Positions 23,040 through 32,081 of a stretch of 64,000 nucleotides of DNA are shown in pieces. The notes beneath the pieces were generated by a model, which saw only the letters and a program-made list of their open reading frames with translations, was not told the origin of the DNA and ran no database searches. The translations under genes and the position numbers were made by a program. Numbering within the stretch: the first letter of the stretch is position 1; every line of letters begins with the position of its first letter. The stretch comes from Pseudomonas sp. S30. GTDB lineage: Bacteria > Pseudomonadota > Gammaproteobacteria > Pseudomonadales > Pseudomonadaceae. The stretch lies in assembly GCF_016518545.1 (NCBI RefSeq), contig NZ_JACVTO010000001.1:310001-374000 (forward strand), written 5' to 3'.

Positions 23040-23074
23040 GCAGCCACGCCCACGGTCTCCGTGGACGTGGCTGC
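23040..23074 (+). other. Long imperfect hairpin after the helicase gene
   Basis: GCAGCCACG/CGTGGCTGC encloses CCACGG/CCGTGG with a single C-A mismatch and a TCT loop, 15 pairs in total. It precedes the terminator by ten bases and may protect the transcript end. Confidence 0.6.
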
Positions 23075-23083
23075 ACCTTCACT

Positions 23084-23107
23084 GGCCCCTTCGGGGGCCT
23101 TTTTTTT
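23084..23107 (+). terminator. Intrinsic terminator closing the accessory block
   Basis: GGCCCC-TTCG-GGGGCC is followed by eight T. It separates the accessory genes from the conjugation operon. Confidence 0.92.
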
Positions 23108-23213
23108 GGAGGGAGGCTGCCGGGAAATCGGGCGATGCCTGGTTCACATTGTTTGCTGCCGCTCGTGGCCCGAGCGGCGATGGTGAGGGCTCGATGTTTC
23201 AGGACGACGCGCC

Positions 23214-23813
23214 ATGTGCCCCTCTCCACCCTGGTTTCACCATCCCGAACGCCGCCTGCTGGCGGGTTTTCTCGGCCTGCTTTGGTCGGTGCTGGCTGGC
23301 GGCTGCGCCACGACGAGCGCGCCGGTCGCGCCCGACACCATCGAGGAAGTCTCGGCCGCGCCCGAGCCCGAGGCGCCGGAGTACATCCCCGTCGTGCGCT
23401 ACGGCCGCTACACCCTCGTGGAACTGACACCCAGGGCGGCGCAGCGCGACCTACTTTTGCAGACCATCGACGTGTCGATGCCCGAGGATGCACGCGCTAC
23501 GGTCGGCGACGGGCTACGGCATGTGCTCAAGCGCAGCGGTTACGGCTTGTGCCAGACGGCGCACGCGGTGATCGAGCTCTACACACTGCCGCTGCCGGCG
23601 GCGCACCTGCACCTCGGCCCCATGACCCTGCGCGATGCGCTGCTCACCTTGGCTGGTCCGGCCTGGGAACTGCACGCGGATGACCGCGCGCGGCAAATCT
23701 GCTTCGAGCGGCCCGGCGACAGCATGATCGTCGACAACGTACCCGCGCCACCCGCCACCGAGGCGGTGCAGACGTTCCCGCTGGCGCCCGCGGCATCGGG
23801 AGGCCAGCCATGA
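23214..23813 (+). CDS. PilL-like conjugation protein (TIGR03748 type)
   Basis: This 199-residue exported protein opens the conjugation operon. The signal/lipoprotein-like N-terminus ends VLAGGCATT with Cys at residue 31. The mature part carries VVRYGRYTLVELTPRAAQRDLL and MPEDARATVGDGLRHVLKRS, the pattern of the PilL N-terminal domain, related to secretin-associated PilN/TcpQ modules. It may help a type IV pilus or the transfer apparatus at the outer membrane. It overlaps the next gene by four bases (ATGA). Confidence 0.8.
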   Translation: MCPSPPWFHHPERRLLAGFLGLLWSVLAGGCATTSAPVAPDTIEEVSAAPEPEAPEYIPVVRYGRYTLVELTPRAAQRDLLLQTIDVSMPEDARATVGDGLRHVLKRSGYGLCQTAHAVIELYTLPLPAAHLHLGPMTLRDALLTLAGPAWELHADDRARQICFERPGDSMIVDNVPAPPATEAVQTFPLAPAASGGQP

Positions 23814-24451
23814 ACGCCCCGCAGCCCGCCCATCGTTCAACGGCCGCCGTGGTGGTGCAGAGCCTGATGTGGCTCTGGCTGATCGGCCTCAGTGTCCTCG
23901 TTGCCCTCGGCTACCAGGCGATGAACGACCAGGCCGACCAGGAGCGCCTCGATTCCCGCCTGCAACGCCTCGAAGCGCAGGCGACAAACCTGGCCGAGAC
24001 CATCGAGGCCATCCAGCAGCGTCCGGCCGTCGCCACGGCGGCAGACCTCAAAGACACCCACCAAATCCTGGAAGCACGTGCGGCCCAGGTCGAGAAATCG
24101 CTGAGCGCCTATGCCGCTGCCGACGACCTTCAGGCGCTGCGCGCCGAAGTCGAGCAGGTCAAGGCGCGGCAGACCGCCGCACGCGCCGCAGCACCCGCCC
24201 GGCCACGCGCAGCGAACAAGGCCGCCGCCAAGTCCGAACCACCGCCGCTGCCGTTCCGCATCGTCGGTGCCGAACTGCGTGCCGGCGAGCGCAGCGTGTC
24301 CGTCGCACCAAGCACTGGCGACTTCACGCCCGACCAGCTTCAGGTGCTACTACCCGGTGATGCGGTCGGCCCGTGGCGCTTGCAGGCCGTCGAGGGCAAC
24401 GCCGCGGTGTTCCAGGCCGGCGAACTGACCCGCCGCGTGGCGATTCCCTAA
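23810..24451 (+). CDS. Conjugation-region membrane protein with coiled coil, 213 aa
   Basis: It has one transmembrane helix (LMWLWLIGLSVLVALGYQAM, residues 19-38), then a coiled coil of heptads rich in Leu, Glu and Gln (about 45-130), an Ala/Pro/Lys linker, and a small beta domain at the end (FRIVGAELRAGERSVSVAP ... GDAVGPWRLQAVEG). This layout suits an inner-membrane structural protein of a pilus or secretion system; I do not know the family name. Start overlaps the PilL-like stop. Confidence 0.7.
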   Translation: MNAPQPAHRSTAAVVVQSLMWLWLIGLSVLVALGYQAMNDQADQERLDSRLQRLEAQATNLAETIEAIQQRPAVATAADLKDTHQILEARAAQVEKSLSAYAAADDLQALRAEVEQVKARQTAARAAAPARPRAANKAAAKSEPPPLPFRIVGAELRAGERSVSVAPSTGDFTPDQLQVLLPGDAVGPWRLQAVEGNAAVFQAGELTRRVAIP

Positions 24452-24465
24452 GCGGAGCAGATCGC

Positions 24466-25191
24466 ATGCAGCCATCGATCATCCTTTCCGTTCTCCTGCT
24501 GGCGTCCACCCAGTGGCCCGCCTGGGCGCAGCAGCCCGCCACGGCTCCCGCCCGCAATGCGCAAAGCCAGGAGCGCCCGCTGGCCGCCCGCATCCTGGAC
24601 GACCGGGTGGCGAGCGACTGGGGCCTGCAACCGCAGGAATGGGCGCGCTACCGCGAACTGATGGACGGGCCGCTGGGCATCTACTCGCCCAACCTGGACC
24701 CGCTGTCGGCCCTGGGCATCGAGGCCCGCACCGACGAGGAACGGCGCCGCTACGCAGAACTGCAGGTGCAGGTCGAGGCGCGCCGCGTCGAGAAGCTGCT
24801 CGCCTATCAGCGCGCCTACGACGAGGCCTGGCAGCGCCTGAACCCCGGCATGCAGCGGGTGAACCTGCCGGACGACAAGCCGGTCGCCGGCGCCACGCGC
24901 GGCTCCGGCCGCACGGCAGTGTTCGTCAAGGACGGATGCGTGGCCTGCGGCCAGCTCGTGCAGCGCCTGCAATCGGCGGGCGCCGAATTCGACCTGTACA
25001 TGGTCGGCAGCCGCCAGGACGACGCGCGCATCCGCGACTGGGCCAAGCGCGCGAACGTCGACCCGGCGCGCGTGCGTGGCGGCAGCATTACGCTCAACCA
25101 CGACGGCGGCCGCTGGCTGTCGCTGGGCCTGCCGGGCGATTTGCCTGCGGTCGTGCGCGAGGCAAACGGCCAATGGCAGCGCCAGCCATAG
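24466..25191 (+). CDS. Integrating conjugative element protein, TIGR03759 (PFL_4693) family
   Basis: This 241-residue protein has a cleavable signal peptide (to about residue 21, WPAWAQQ). It has a helical middle with WGLQPQEWARYRELMDGPLG, characteristic of the family, and a C-terminal thioredoxin-like part with a CxxC pair (FVKDGCVACGQLVQRL, about residue 165). It is probably a periplasmic factor helping to fold or assemble the transfer machinery. The ATG follows a GGAG site. It overlaps the transglycosylase gene by 19 bases. Confidence 0.85.
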   Translation: MQPSIILSVLLLASTQWPAWAQQPATAPARNAQSQERPLAARILDDRVASDWGLQPQEWARYRELMDGPLGIYSPNLDPLSALGIEARTDEERRRYAELQVQVEARRVEKLLAYQRAYDEAWQRLNPGMQRVNLPDDKPVAGATRGSGRTAVFVKDGCVACGQLVQRLQSAGAEFDLYMVGSRQDDARIRDWAKRANVDPARVRGGSITLNHDGGRWLSLGLPGDLPAVVREANGQWQRQP

Positions 25192-25763
25192 CCGCACCCC
25201 TGCGCGCACTGGTGCTCGCCGCTGGCCTGTGCGCCTGCGTCGCCCAGGCCCAGGAGGTTCCGCCACCGGCCTACCAGCTCGCCGCGCAGCGCGCAGGCAT
25301 CCCCTCGACAGTGCTCTACGCCGTGGCCTTGCAGGAGAGCGGCATCCGCCGCAACGGGCGCATCGTCCCGTGGCCGTGGTCGCTCAATGTCGCCGGCCAG
25401 TCGCGCCGCTATGCGACCCGCGCCGATGCCTGCGCGGGCTTGCAGCAGGTGATGCGCTCCACGCCGCACACGCGCATCGACGCGGGCCTGGGCCAGATCA
25501 ACCTCGGCTACCACCAGCAGCGCTACGCCAGCGCCTGCGATTTGCTCGACCCATACCGCAACCTCGCCATCGCTGCCGAGATCCTGCGCGAGCAGCACAC
25601 CCCCGGCGAGGACTGGTTGCTGGCGATCGGCCGCTACCACCGTCCTGCGGGCGGCGAGCCTGCCGCCCGCTATCGCCGCAGCGTATCCCGCCACCTTGCC
25701 CGCGTGCAGGGCACGCGCCCAACCGCCGCGGTCCTCACCGCGCGCCAGGAGAGTTCCCCATGA
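25173..25763 (+). CDS. Lytic transglycosylase of the conjugation system
   Basis: This 196-residue SLT-type enzyme cleaves peptidoglycan so that the secretion apparatus can pass. A signal peptide of about 27 residues ends CVAQAQE. The catalytic Glu is residue 55 in ALQESGIRR; further motifs are GLGQINLGYHQQ and LLAIGRYHRPAGG. Such enzymes sit between the TIGR03759 and TIGR03765 genes in this ICE class, as here. The start lies inside the preceding gene, and the stop overlaps the next ATG by four bases. Confidence 0.88.
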   Translation: MAAPAIAAPLRALVLAAGLCACVAQAQEVPPPAYQLAAQRAGIPSTVLYAVALQESGIRRNGRIVPWPWSLNVAGQSRRYATRADACAGLQQVMRSTPHTRIDAGLGQINLGYHQQRYASACDLLDPYRNLAIAAEILREQHTPGEDWLLAIGRYHRPAGGEPAARYRRSVSRHLARVQGTRPTAAVLTARQESSP

Positions 25764-26308
25764 CGACATCCCATCTGGCCCAACTCACGGTGAAGGGCCT
25801 GCTCGTGCTGCTGGCGGGTCTGCCGCTGGCCTCGCTTGCCGGCGAGCCGCTGATCGTGGTCGAAGACCGCGGGGGCACGTCGGCGCTGCCGTACTACGAA
25901 ACCCTGAACCTCCAGCCGCGTGCCAACGCGCCGAGCCGGCCGCCCATCCCAACGCCCCAGGTTCCCGCCACGTCGGCGGACGAGGCCGCGATGCTGCCGG
26001 TGCGCAGTGCCAAGCTCACGCCCGGCACCGTCGCGCGGCGGGTCATCGAGGCTCCGGGCCTGCGGCCTTTCGTGGTCGTCGGCGACGACGAGGCGTCCCG
26101 GGCCTGGCTTCGTCGCCAGGCGACCGCGCTGCGCGAGCGTGGCGCGGTTGGTCTCGTGGTCAACGTCGAGACCATGCAGGGCCTGGCGCGGCTGCGCGCA
26201 CTGGTGCCCGGCGTCCCCCTCGCGCCCGCGTCCGGCGACGACCTGGCCGAGCGCCTCGGCTTGCGGCACTACCCGGCGCTGATCACGGCCACCGGCATCG
26301 AGCAATGA
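25760..26308 (+). CDS. Integrating conjugative element protein, TIGR03765 (PFL_4695) family
   Basis: This 182-residue exported protein has a signal peptide ending about residue 27 (LPLASLAGE). The mature N-terminus has EPLIVVEDRGGTSALPYYE, and the C-terminal domain reads RPFVVVGDDEASRAWLRRQA ... YPALITATGIEQ, typical of the family. Role in the periplasm unknown; it is always next to the transglycosylase and TraD. Four-base overlap upstream, four-base gap to traD. Confidence 0.85.
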   Translation: MTTSHLAQLTVKGLLVLLAGLPLASLAGEPLIVVEDRGGTSALPYYETLNLQPRANAPSRPPIPTPQVPATSADEAAMLPVRSAKLTPGTVARRVIEAPGLRPFVVVGDDEASRAWLRRQATALRERGAVGLVVNVETMQGLARLRALVPGVPLAPASGDDLAERLGLRHYPALITATGIEQ

Positions 26309-26312
26309 AGCC

Positions 26313-28505
26313 ATGTCGGGGAAACAGCCGGTCGAGGTACTGCTTCGCCCAGCGGTGGAGCTATACACCGTTGCCGCATGCGCGGGCGCCGCGTTTCTGT
26401 CCCTGGTGGCCCCATGGTCGCTCGCGCTGAGCCCGTCCATGGGCATCGGCAGCGCGCTGGCGTTCGGCGCCTACGGTGCCATCCGCTACCGCGATGCCCG
26501 CATCATCCTGCGCTACCGGCGCAACATCCGCCGCTTGCCTCGGTACGTGATGACCAGCAAGGACGTGCCGGTCAGCCAGCAGCGGCTGTTCGTGGGGCGC
26601 GGGTTCCTGTGGGAGCAGAAGCACACCCATAGGCTGATGCAGACGTACCGGCCTGAATTCCGCCGGTACGTCGAGCCGACACCAGCATACCGGCTGGCGC
26701 GAAGGCTGGAAGAACGGTTAGAGTTCGCGCCGTTCCCGCTGTCCCGGCTGCCTGCGCTCACCGGCTGGGATGTGCCTTTCAATCCGGTGCGCCCGTTGCC
26801 GCCGGTGGGCGGCCTGCCTCGGCTGCACGGCATCGAGCCCGAAGAGGTGGACGTCAGCCTGCCGCTGGGCGAGCGCGTCGGCCACTCGCTGGTGCTGGGC
26901 ACGACGCGCGTGGGCAAGACGCGGCTGGCCGAACTGTTCGTGACCCAGGACATCCGGCGCGTGAACGCCGCGGGCGAGCACGAGGTCGTGATCGTCATCG
27001 ACCCGAAGGGCGATGCCGATCTCCTGAAGCGGATGTACGTCGAGGCCAAGCGCGCGGGCCGTGAAGGGGAGTTCTACGTCTTCCACCTAGGATGGCCGGA
27101 CATCTCCGCGCGCTACAACGCCGTGGGGCGATTCGGGCGCATATCGGAAGTCGCCACCCGCGTTGCGGGGCAGCTTTCCGGCGAAGGCAACAGCGCGGCG
27201 TTTCGCGAGTTCGCCTGGCGCTTCGTCAACATCATCGCCCGCGCCTTGGTGGAGCTGGGACAGCGCCCGGACTACATGCTGATCCAGCGGCATGTCATCA
27301 ACATCGACGCGCTGTTCATCGAGTACGCCCAGCACTACTTCGCCAAGACAGAGCCCAAGGCCTGGGAGGTAATCGTCCAGATCGAGGCCAAGCTCAACGA
27401 GAAGAACATCCCGCGCAACATGATCGGGCGCGAGAAGCGCGTGGTGGCGCTGGAGCAGTACCTCTCACAGGCACGCAACTACGACCCGGTGCTGGACGGC
27501 CTGCGCTCGGCCGTCCGCTACGACAAGACCTATTTCGACAAGATCGTCGCATCGCTGCTGCCGCTGCTGGAGAAGCTCACCAGCGGCAAGATCGCGCAGC
27601 TCCTGGCCCCGAACTACTCCGACCTGGCCGACCCGCGCCCGATCTTCGATTGGATGCAGATCATCCGTAAGAGGGCCATCGTCTATGTGGGCCTGGATGC
27701 GCTCTCCGACGCCGAGGTCGCCGCAGCGGTCGGCAACTCGATGTTCAGCGATCTCGTGTCGGTCGCCGGGCACATCTACAAACATGGGATCGACGATGGC
27801 CTGCCGGGCGCGTCGGCCGGTGCGCGCGTGCCCATCAATGTCCACGCCGACGAATTCAATGAGTTGATGGGCGACGAGTTCATTCCATTGATCAACAAGG
27901 GCGGCGGTGCCGGCCTGCAAGTCACGGCCTACACGCAGACCCTCTCGGACATCGAGGCCCGCATCGGCAACCGCGCCAAGGCCGGTCAGGTCATCGGCAA
28001 CTTCAACAACCTGTTCATGCTCCGTGTGCGCGAGACGGCCACTGCTGAACTACTGACCCGGCAACTGCCGAAGGTCGAGGTCTATACGACCACCATCGTC
28101 AGCGGCGCGACCGACAGCTCGGACATTCGCGGGGCGACGGACTTCACGTCGAACACGCAGGACCGCATCAGCATGTCCAGCGTGCCGATGATTGAGCCGT
28201 CGCATGTCGTCGGCCTACCCAAGGGCCAATGCTTCGCGCTGCTGCAGGGCGGTCAGCTCTGGAAAGTGCGCATGCCGCTGCCGGCGCCGGACCCGGACGA
28301 GGTGATGCCGGCGGACTTGCAGCAATTGGCTGGGTACATGCGCCAGAGTTACAGCGAAGCGACGCAGTGGTGGGAGTTCACCAGTTCCCCCGCCTTGCAG
28401 GACACCGGCCTGCCCGACGACCTCCTGGATGACGCCGCTCCGGCCGAACCTCTCGCGGTGACCACCGCCACCGACGAGGACACCGGCAACGAGGCCTCGC
28501 CATGA
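26313..28505 (+). CDS. traD: Conjugative coupling factor TraD (SXT/TOL subfamily, TIGR03743)
   Basis: This 730-residue type IV coupling protein recognises the relaxosome and pumps DNA into the T4SS. The N-terminal membrane region (VAACAGAAFLSLVAPWSLAL and a following helix) is followed by the motor domain. Walker A LGTTRVGKTRLAEL is at about residues 195-207 and Walker B EVVIVIDPKGD at about 224-234. NIHADEFNEL-like (PINVHADEFNELMGDEF) and GGGAGLQVTAYTQTLSD motifs come later. The acidic C-terminal tail fits a relaxase-contact region. Length is normal. It overlaps the next gene by four bases. Confidence 0.93.
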   Translation: MSGKQPVEVLLRPAVELYTVAACAGAAFLSLVAPWSLALSPSMGIGSALAFGAYGAIRYRDARIILRYRRNIRRLPRYVMTSKDVPVSQQRLFVGRGFLWEQKHTHRLMQTYRPEFRRYVEPTPAYRLARRLEERLEFAPFPLSRLPALTGWDVPFNPVRPLPPVGGLPRLHGIEPEEVDVSLPLGERVGHSLVLGTTRVGKTRLAELFVTQDIRRVNAAGEHEVVIVIDPKGDADLLKRMYVEAKRAGREGEFYVFHLGWPDISARYNAVGRFGRISEVATRVAGQLSGEGNSAAFREFAWRFVNIIARALVELGQRPDYMLIQRHVINIDALFIEYAQHYFAKTEPKAWEVIVQIEAKLNEKNIPRNMIGREKRVVALEQYLSQARNYDPVLDGLRSAVRYDKTYFDKIVASLLPLLEKLTSGKIAQLLAPNYSDLADPRPIFDWMQIIRKRAIVYVGLDALSDAEVAAAVGNSMFSDLVSVAGHIYKHGIDDGLPGASAGARVPINVHADEFNELMGDEFIPLINKGGGAGLQVTAYTQTLSDIEARIGNRAKAGQVIGNFNNLFMLRVRETATAELLTRQLPKVEVYTTTIVSGATDSSDIRGATDFTSNTQDRISMSSVPMIEPSHVVGLPKGQCFALLQGGQLWKVRMPLPAPDPDEVMPADLQQLAGYMRQSYSEATQWWEFTSSPALQDTGLPDDLLDDAAPAEPLAVTTATDEDTGNEASP

Positions 28506-29263
28506 AGGACGCTGCCTCAACTGCGCAACGGGAACAGAACCAACGTCAGGGCCTAATCGTCGGTACCATCACATTGCCGTTCCGGCTGCTCGGGGTGCTG
28601 ATCGGCTCGCTGCTGTTCTCGATCGTCGTGGAATGCGTCGGCATGCACCTGTTCTGGAAAGACCAGGGCTGGCGGCATTCGCAGCAGATGTTGCAGTACG
28701 AACTGGGGCACCTGTCCAGCCACTTCACGCGCAGTGTGGTCGTGCAGGAGCCGGGGCGCACGGCGCACGAGTTGGTGGACACCGGCTACGAATGGGTGTT
28801 CGTTCGCTCCGGGCTGTTGGCGCGCATGAGCCAGACCGCCGAGCGCGCCCGCGCGCCCAGCCACGGGAAGGACCGGGACGGCGGCCGCAACTTCCGCTAC
28901 TACATCAGCCAGGTCTACGTCTGGACCGAGAGCTACCTGATCGCCGCGGCCTTCACGACGCTCACGTTCCTGGTGCGCCTGCTGGTCCTGGTGCTCACGT
29001 TGCCGCTGATCTTCACCGCGGCGTTCGTTGGCCTGATCGACGGCCTGGTGCGGCGGGACGTGCGCAGGTTCGGCGCGGGCCGGGAATCCGGCTTCATCTA
29101 CCACCGCGCGAAGGCCAGCCTGATGCCGCTGGCCGTGCTGCCGTGGGTCACCTATCTGGCCTTGCCGATCTCAGTGCATCCATTGCTGATCCTGCTGCCG
29201 AGCGCAGCCTTGCTGGGAATGGCCGTCAGCCTGACCGCTGGCAGCTTCAAAAAGTACCTTTAG
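28502..29263 (+). CDS. Conjugative element membrane protein, TIGR03747 (PFL_4697) family
   Basis: This 253-residue inner-membrane protein has hydrophobic segments at about residues 20-48 (LPFRLLGVLIGSLLFSIVVE), 148-185 and 205-245, and a hydrophilic loop between the first two. The position right after traD is conserved. It ends only four bases before the stop of the oppositely oriented ATPase gene, so the defence island is inserted immediately behind it; in related elements the RAQPRD gene follows instead. Confidence 0.88.
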   Translation: MKDAASTAQREQNQRQGLIVGTITLPFRLLGVLIGSLLFSIVVECVGMHLFWKDQGWRHSQQMLQYELGHLSSHFTRSVVVQEPGRTAHELVDTGYEWVFVRSGLLARMSQTAERARAPSHGKDRDGGRNFRYYISQVYVWTESYLIAAAFTTLTFLVRLLVLVLTLPLIFTAAFVGLIDGLVRRDVRRFGAGRESGFIYHRAKASLMPLAVLPWVTYLALPISVHPLLILLPSAALLGMAVSLTAGSFKKYL

Positions 29264-29267
29264 GCGT

Positions 29268-31892
29268 TCAGCGTCTCTGCAAGACATCCAGCGCCGCATC
29301 CAGGGCTGCGACCGCTTCGACCACGGCCCGAACGGTGGTTCGGTCGAACTCGTGATCACGCTGCGAATCGTGCACGCCGCTATTAAGGTAACCCCACTCG
29401 ATGCTCGTACCGCTGACATTGAGCAGAGTAACGAGGGCCGCCACCGCCTGAGGCGCACCGGGGTGCTGCGCCGCGATCCGATCAACCGCTGATCGCAACT
29501 TGGCGCATTTGTTGTTCAGTTCCCACGGCGAACGAGGACCACCCAGCTTGATCTCAATTCGACCATCAGCGCGACGTCCCAGCCATGTCCAGAGACGGTC
29601 CGTCAGGCTCTCCAACGCCGGCCGGGCCTGCCGCAGCGCTTCGCGCTTCTCATCTGCCGCCAAGGCCTGCTGCGCCAGCAGGACATAGTTCTTCGTGGGC
29701 GGATCACTGTCGACGCGCAGCTCGTGCTCCCCTTGGTGAGGAAGGAACTTGTAGCGTTTGATGGCGCCAGCGCGCCGGGCGCCCAGCTCCTGCTGGATGC
29801 GATGCAGGAATTCCTCGGCGTGGGAGGTAAGGATGACCTGCTTGCCGTCAAGAAGGCCGTCCTCGAAGAAGGTGCGCCAAATGCCGTCGCGATGGTCATC
29901 GTCGATCGCATTGACGACGTCATCAAAGATGACGACGGGGCAACCTTGTGCGATGTTTTTAGCGAGCAGTATGGCCAGGCCAAGGCACTTGATGTGTCCC
30001 TCGCTGAACACAATCAGTGCGTCGTATCGGGTGCCTGGCTCGCCGGCAAACTCCACCTCGATCTTGCCGTTCTCGGCCACGGGCAGCCACAACGCGTGCA
30101 GCAGATCGCCGGGCGGATCGGCCCGATTGAATGCGTTGTAGAGCTGGCGCGCCTGTTCTCCCAGCCCTTGGAGCAACATACCCGGCAGCGCAGCAAGGTA
30201 GGCGTGGATCTCGGGCAAAAAACCGTCGTAGGCAACCTTGACCCGCTGATGGTGCGCCACCACCGCCACTTCCGCCGCTACGGCCTCGATCAGTTCGCGG
30301 TTCGCCTCGTCGAACTGGGCGACGGTCTGGCGGGCCGTCGCCAGATCCTGATCGGCCGCCCCACGCATGGTGCGCAGCCGTTCGACCTCCAACTGGTGCT
30401 GCTGTAGGCGATCTCGCTCCTGAGTCAATGCGCCGCGCTGGGCATGCACTTCCCGCGCCTGCGCGTCGATTCGTTCAATGATTTCGGCGATGCGCAGCAG
30501 AGCGTTCCAGGCACGCCGATCACCATCGACCCAGGCACCAAGCCAGTTGCCGGCCGCAGTGGGAGGCAGCAGCGGCAGACCAGCACCCTGTGCTTCGGCC
30601 GGACAGGCAACGGCCCCCGCCGTCACCACTCGCCGCATCTCCTCCCACAGGACTCGAACCGCCTCGCTCAACTGCGTGCGATATCCGGTCTCCTGCTGTT
30701 GGAGGGCAGCCAGTTGCGCGAGCTGCTCCAAGCCCGCGCGCGCCTTGGCGAACGGATCCTGCGCTACGGCGGCCAATGCGGTTCCACACGCCGGGCAAGC
30801 CGTTGCCCCGTCCGCCAAAGCCAACACGGCCTCGTAGAGCTTCGCGTATGACACCTCGCCGGCACGGGCAGCAAGCTGCCCGGAGGACGCCTGCCACAGT
30901 CCCTGGATCCGGTAGGCCTCTGCTAGTAACGCCTGCAAACGGGCCTGCGTTACTTCATAAATGGCAGGCGGGTTGGCGTCCAGTTGGGCCTGGACGTATG
31001 ACAGCCGCCCTTGTTGCTGTGGTGTACCCAGCAGCCAGTCGACGCAGGCCTGATAGGTCGCGCTAGGCGACATACGCTGCGCCAAGGACTGCTCCAGGCC
31101 CTCGATCGCAGCAATCTTCTGCGGATAGGCGGCGATCGTCTGCTCGGAGTTCGCCAACTGTACGCGGCGCTGTGCCAGCTGCGCGGCTTGGACACCGGCG
31201 AGCATCAGGTCCTGATCGAGCGAGGGGTTGAAGCCCCGCACGAATTCGCTGAACTGATCCACGCCGAACAGGGTTGCGATCAGCTGCCGCTGGTCACCCG
31301 GCGTCCGCGCGGCGATGCGCGCAAAGTCGTCCAGGCGGTTCTTCTCGATGAAGCAGAAGCGGTATTCGGCTTCGTCCGGCTGGACGGCCTGGGGCCGGTC
31401 TTCATCCCGGGACGATAGGACAGGCGCGACATGGCGGCGCAGGCGAGCGTTGTTGCAGTAGGCCCGTTGGTCGACCCGCTTGACTTGCGCCTCGCTGATC
31501 GAGCCGAGCATGGCAATTTCCAGTGCCTCGCAGAAGCTGCTCTTACCAGTGCCGTTCGCACCGTAGATCAGGGTGATGTCATGGCTGAGGTCGAATGTCT
31601 CCTGACGCATGAAGCCCCGAAACGGCCCGACGTCGAGCTGATGCAATCTCCCGAGGGCCGGCCCGGCTTCGGGGCCACCCGCCTCTGCATCGAATGCGGC
31701 GGGCGTCTGCGCCAGACGCTCGACAGCCAGCGGTGCGAGGCGCGTGGATCGACCGCGTCGTGCAGCCCCTACCTCTGAAAGAGGATGCAGGTGATCGAGT
31801 ACCAAGCGCGCGAGTCGGCGCACGTCGTCGTGCACCTGTCGCTGGGCCAGGTGCGCAAGGAAACGGTGGTACTCCGAATGAATGCTTGCCAT
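29268..31892 (-). CDS. SMC/Rad50-like ATPase with zinc hook, putative defence protein
   Basis: This 874-residue ABC-type ATPase has Walker A YGANGTGKSS at residues 110-119. Long coiled coils (about 215-350 and 385-560) surround a single Rad50-type hook CPACG at 366-370. The ABC signature is in SEGHIKCLGLAILLA (about 645-660) and Walker B in VVIFDDVVNAIDDD, followed by a switch His (ILTSHAEEF). About 85 residues precede the usual N-terminal strand and about 170 follow the ATPase, ending in an unrecognised domain with GGPRSPWELNNKC. No nuclease motif is seen. A GAGGGGA site precedes the ATG. It lies 189 bases after nucC in the same direction. RloC-, Lamassu- or Septu-like roles were considered, but none is proved. 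Confidence 0.75.
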   Translation of the reverse strand: MASIHSEYHRFLAHLAQRQVHDDVRRLARLVLDHLHPLSEVGAARRGRSTRLAPLAVERLAQTPAAFDAEAGGPEAGPALGRLHQLDVGPFRGFMRQETFDLSHDITLIYGANGTGKSSFCEALEIAMLGSISEAQVKRVDQRAYCNNARLRRHVAPVLSSRDEDRPQAVQPDEAEYRFCFIEKNRLDDFARIAARTPGDQRQLIATLFGVDQFSEFVRGFNPSLDQDLMLAGVQAAQLAQRRVQLANSEQTIAAYPQKIAAIEGLEQSLAQRMSPSATYQACVDWLLGTPQQQGRLSYVQAQLDANPPAIYEVTQARLQALLAEAYRIQGLWQASSGQLAARAGEVSYAKLYEAVLALADGATACPACGTALAAVAQDPFAKARAGLEQLAQLAALQQQETGYRTQLSEAVRVLWEEMRRVVTAGAVACPAEAQGAGLPLLPPTAAGNWLGAWVDGDRRAWNALLRIAEIIERIDAQAREVHAQRGALTQERDRLQQHQLEVERLRTMRGAADQDLATARQTVAQFDEANRELIEAVAAEVAVVAHHQRVKVAYDGFLPEIHAYLAALPGMLLQGLGEQARQLYNAFNRADPPGDLLHALWLPVAENGKIEVEFAGEPGTRYDALIVFSEGHIKCLGLAILLAKNIAQGCPVVIFDDVVNAIDDDHRDGIWRTFFEDGLLDGKQVILTSHAEEFLHRIQQELGARRAGAIKRYKFLPHQGEHELRVDSDPPTKNYVLLAQQALAADEKREALRQARPALESLTDRLWTWLGRRADGRIEIKLGGPRSPWELNNKCAKLRSAVDRIAAQHPGAPQAVAALVTLLNVSGTSIEWGYLNSGVHDSQRDHEFDRTTVRAVVEAVAALDAALDVLQRR

Positions 31893-32081
31893 GCAGTCCC
31901 CTCTACACAGACAGACGCTCTGACTCGCGTCTTGGTGTTGTTATCTGCCATCTACAACTCAGTCGCCTGATGATTGCGGCCTAATCTTCATGGCGTGCTG
32001 TCGTACAGCGCGCACGGTGGTCCATGATTAAGCACTCAGCCTTCATAAATTACAGTCCGCCAACACCCACTGACCGCGCCG

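Noticed and set aside
29268..31892. Assignment of the ATPase as RloC (anticodon nuclease)
   Set aside because: The zinc hook and ATPase fit, but no anticodon-nuclease motif is visible in the C-terminal part.
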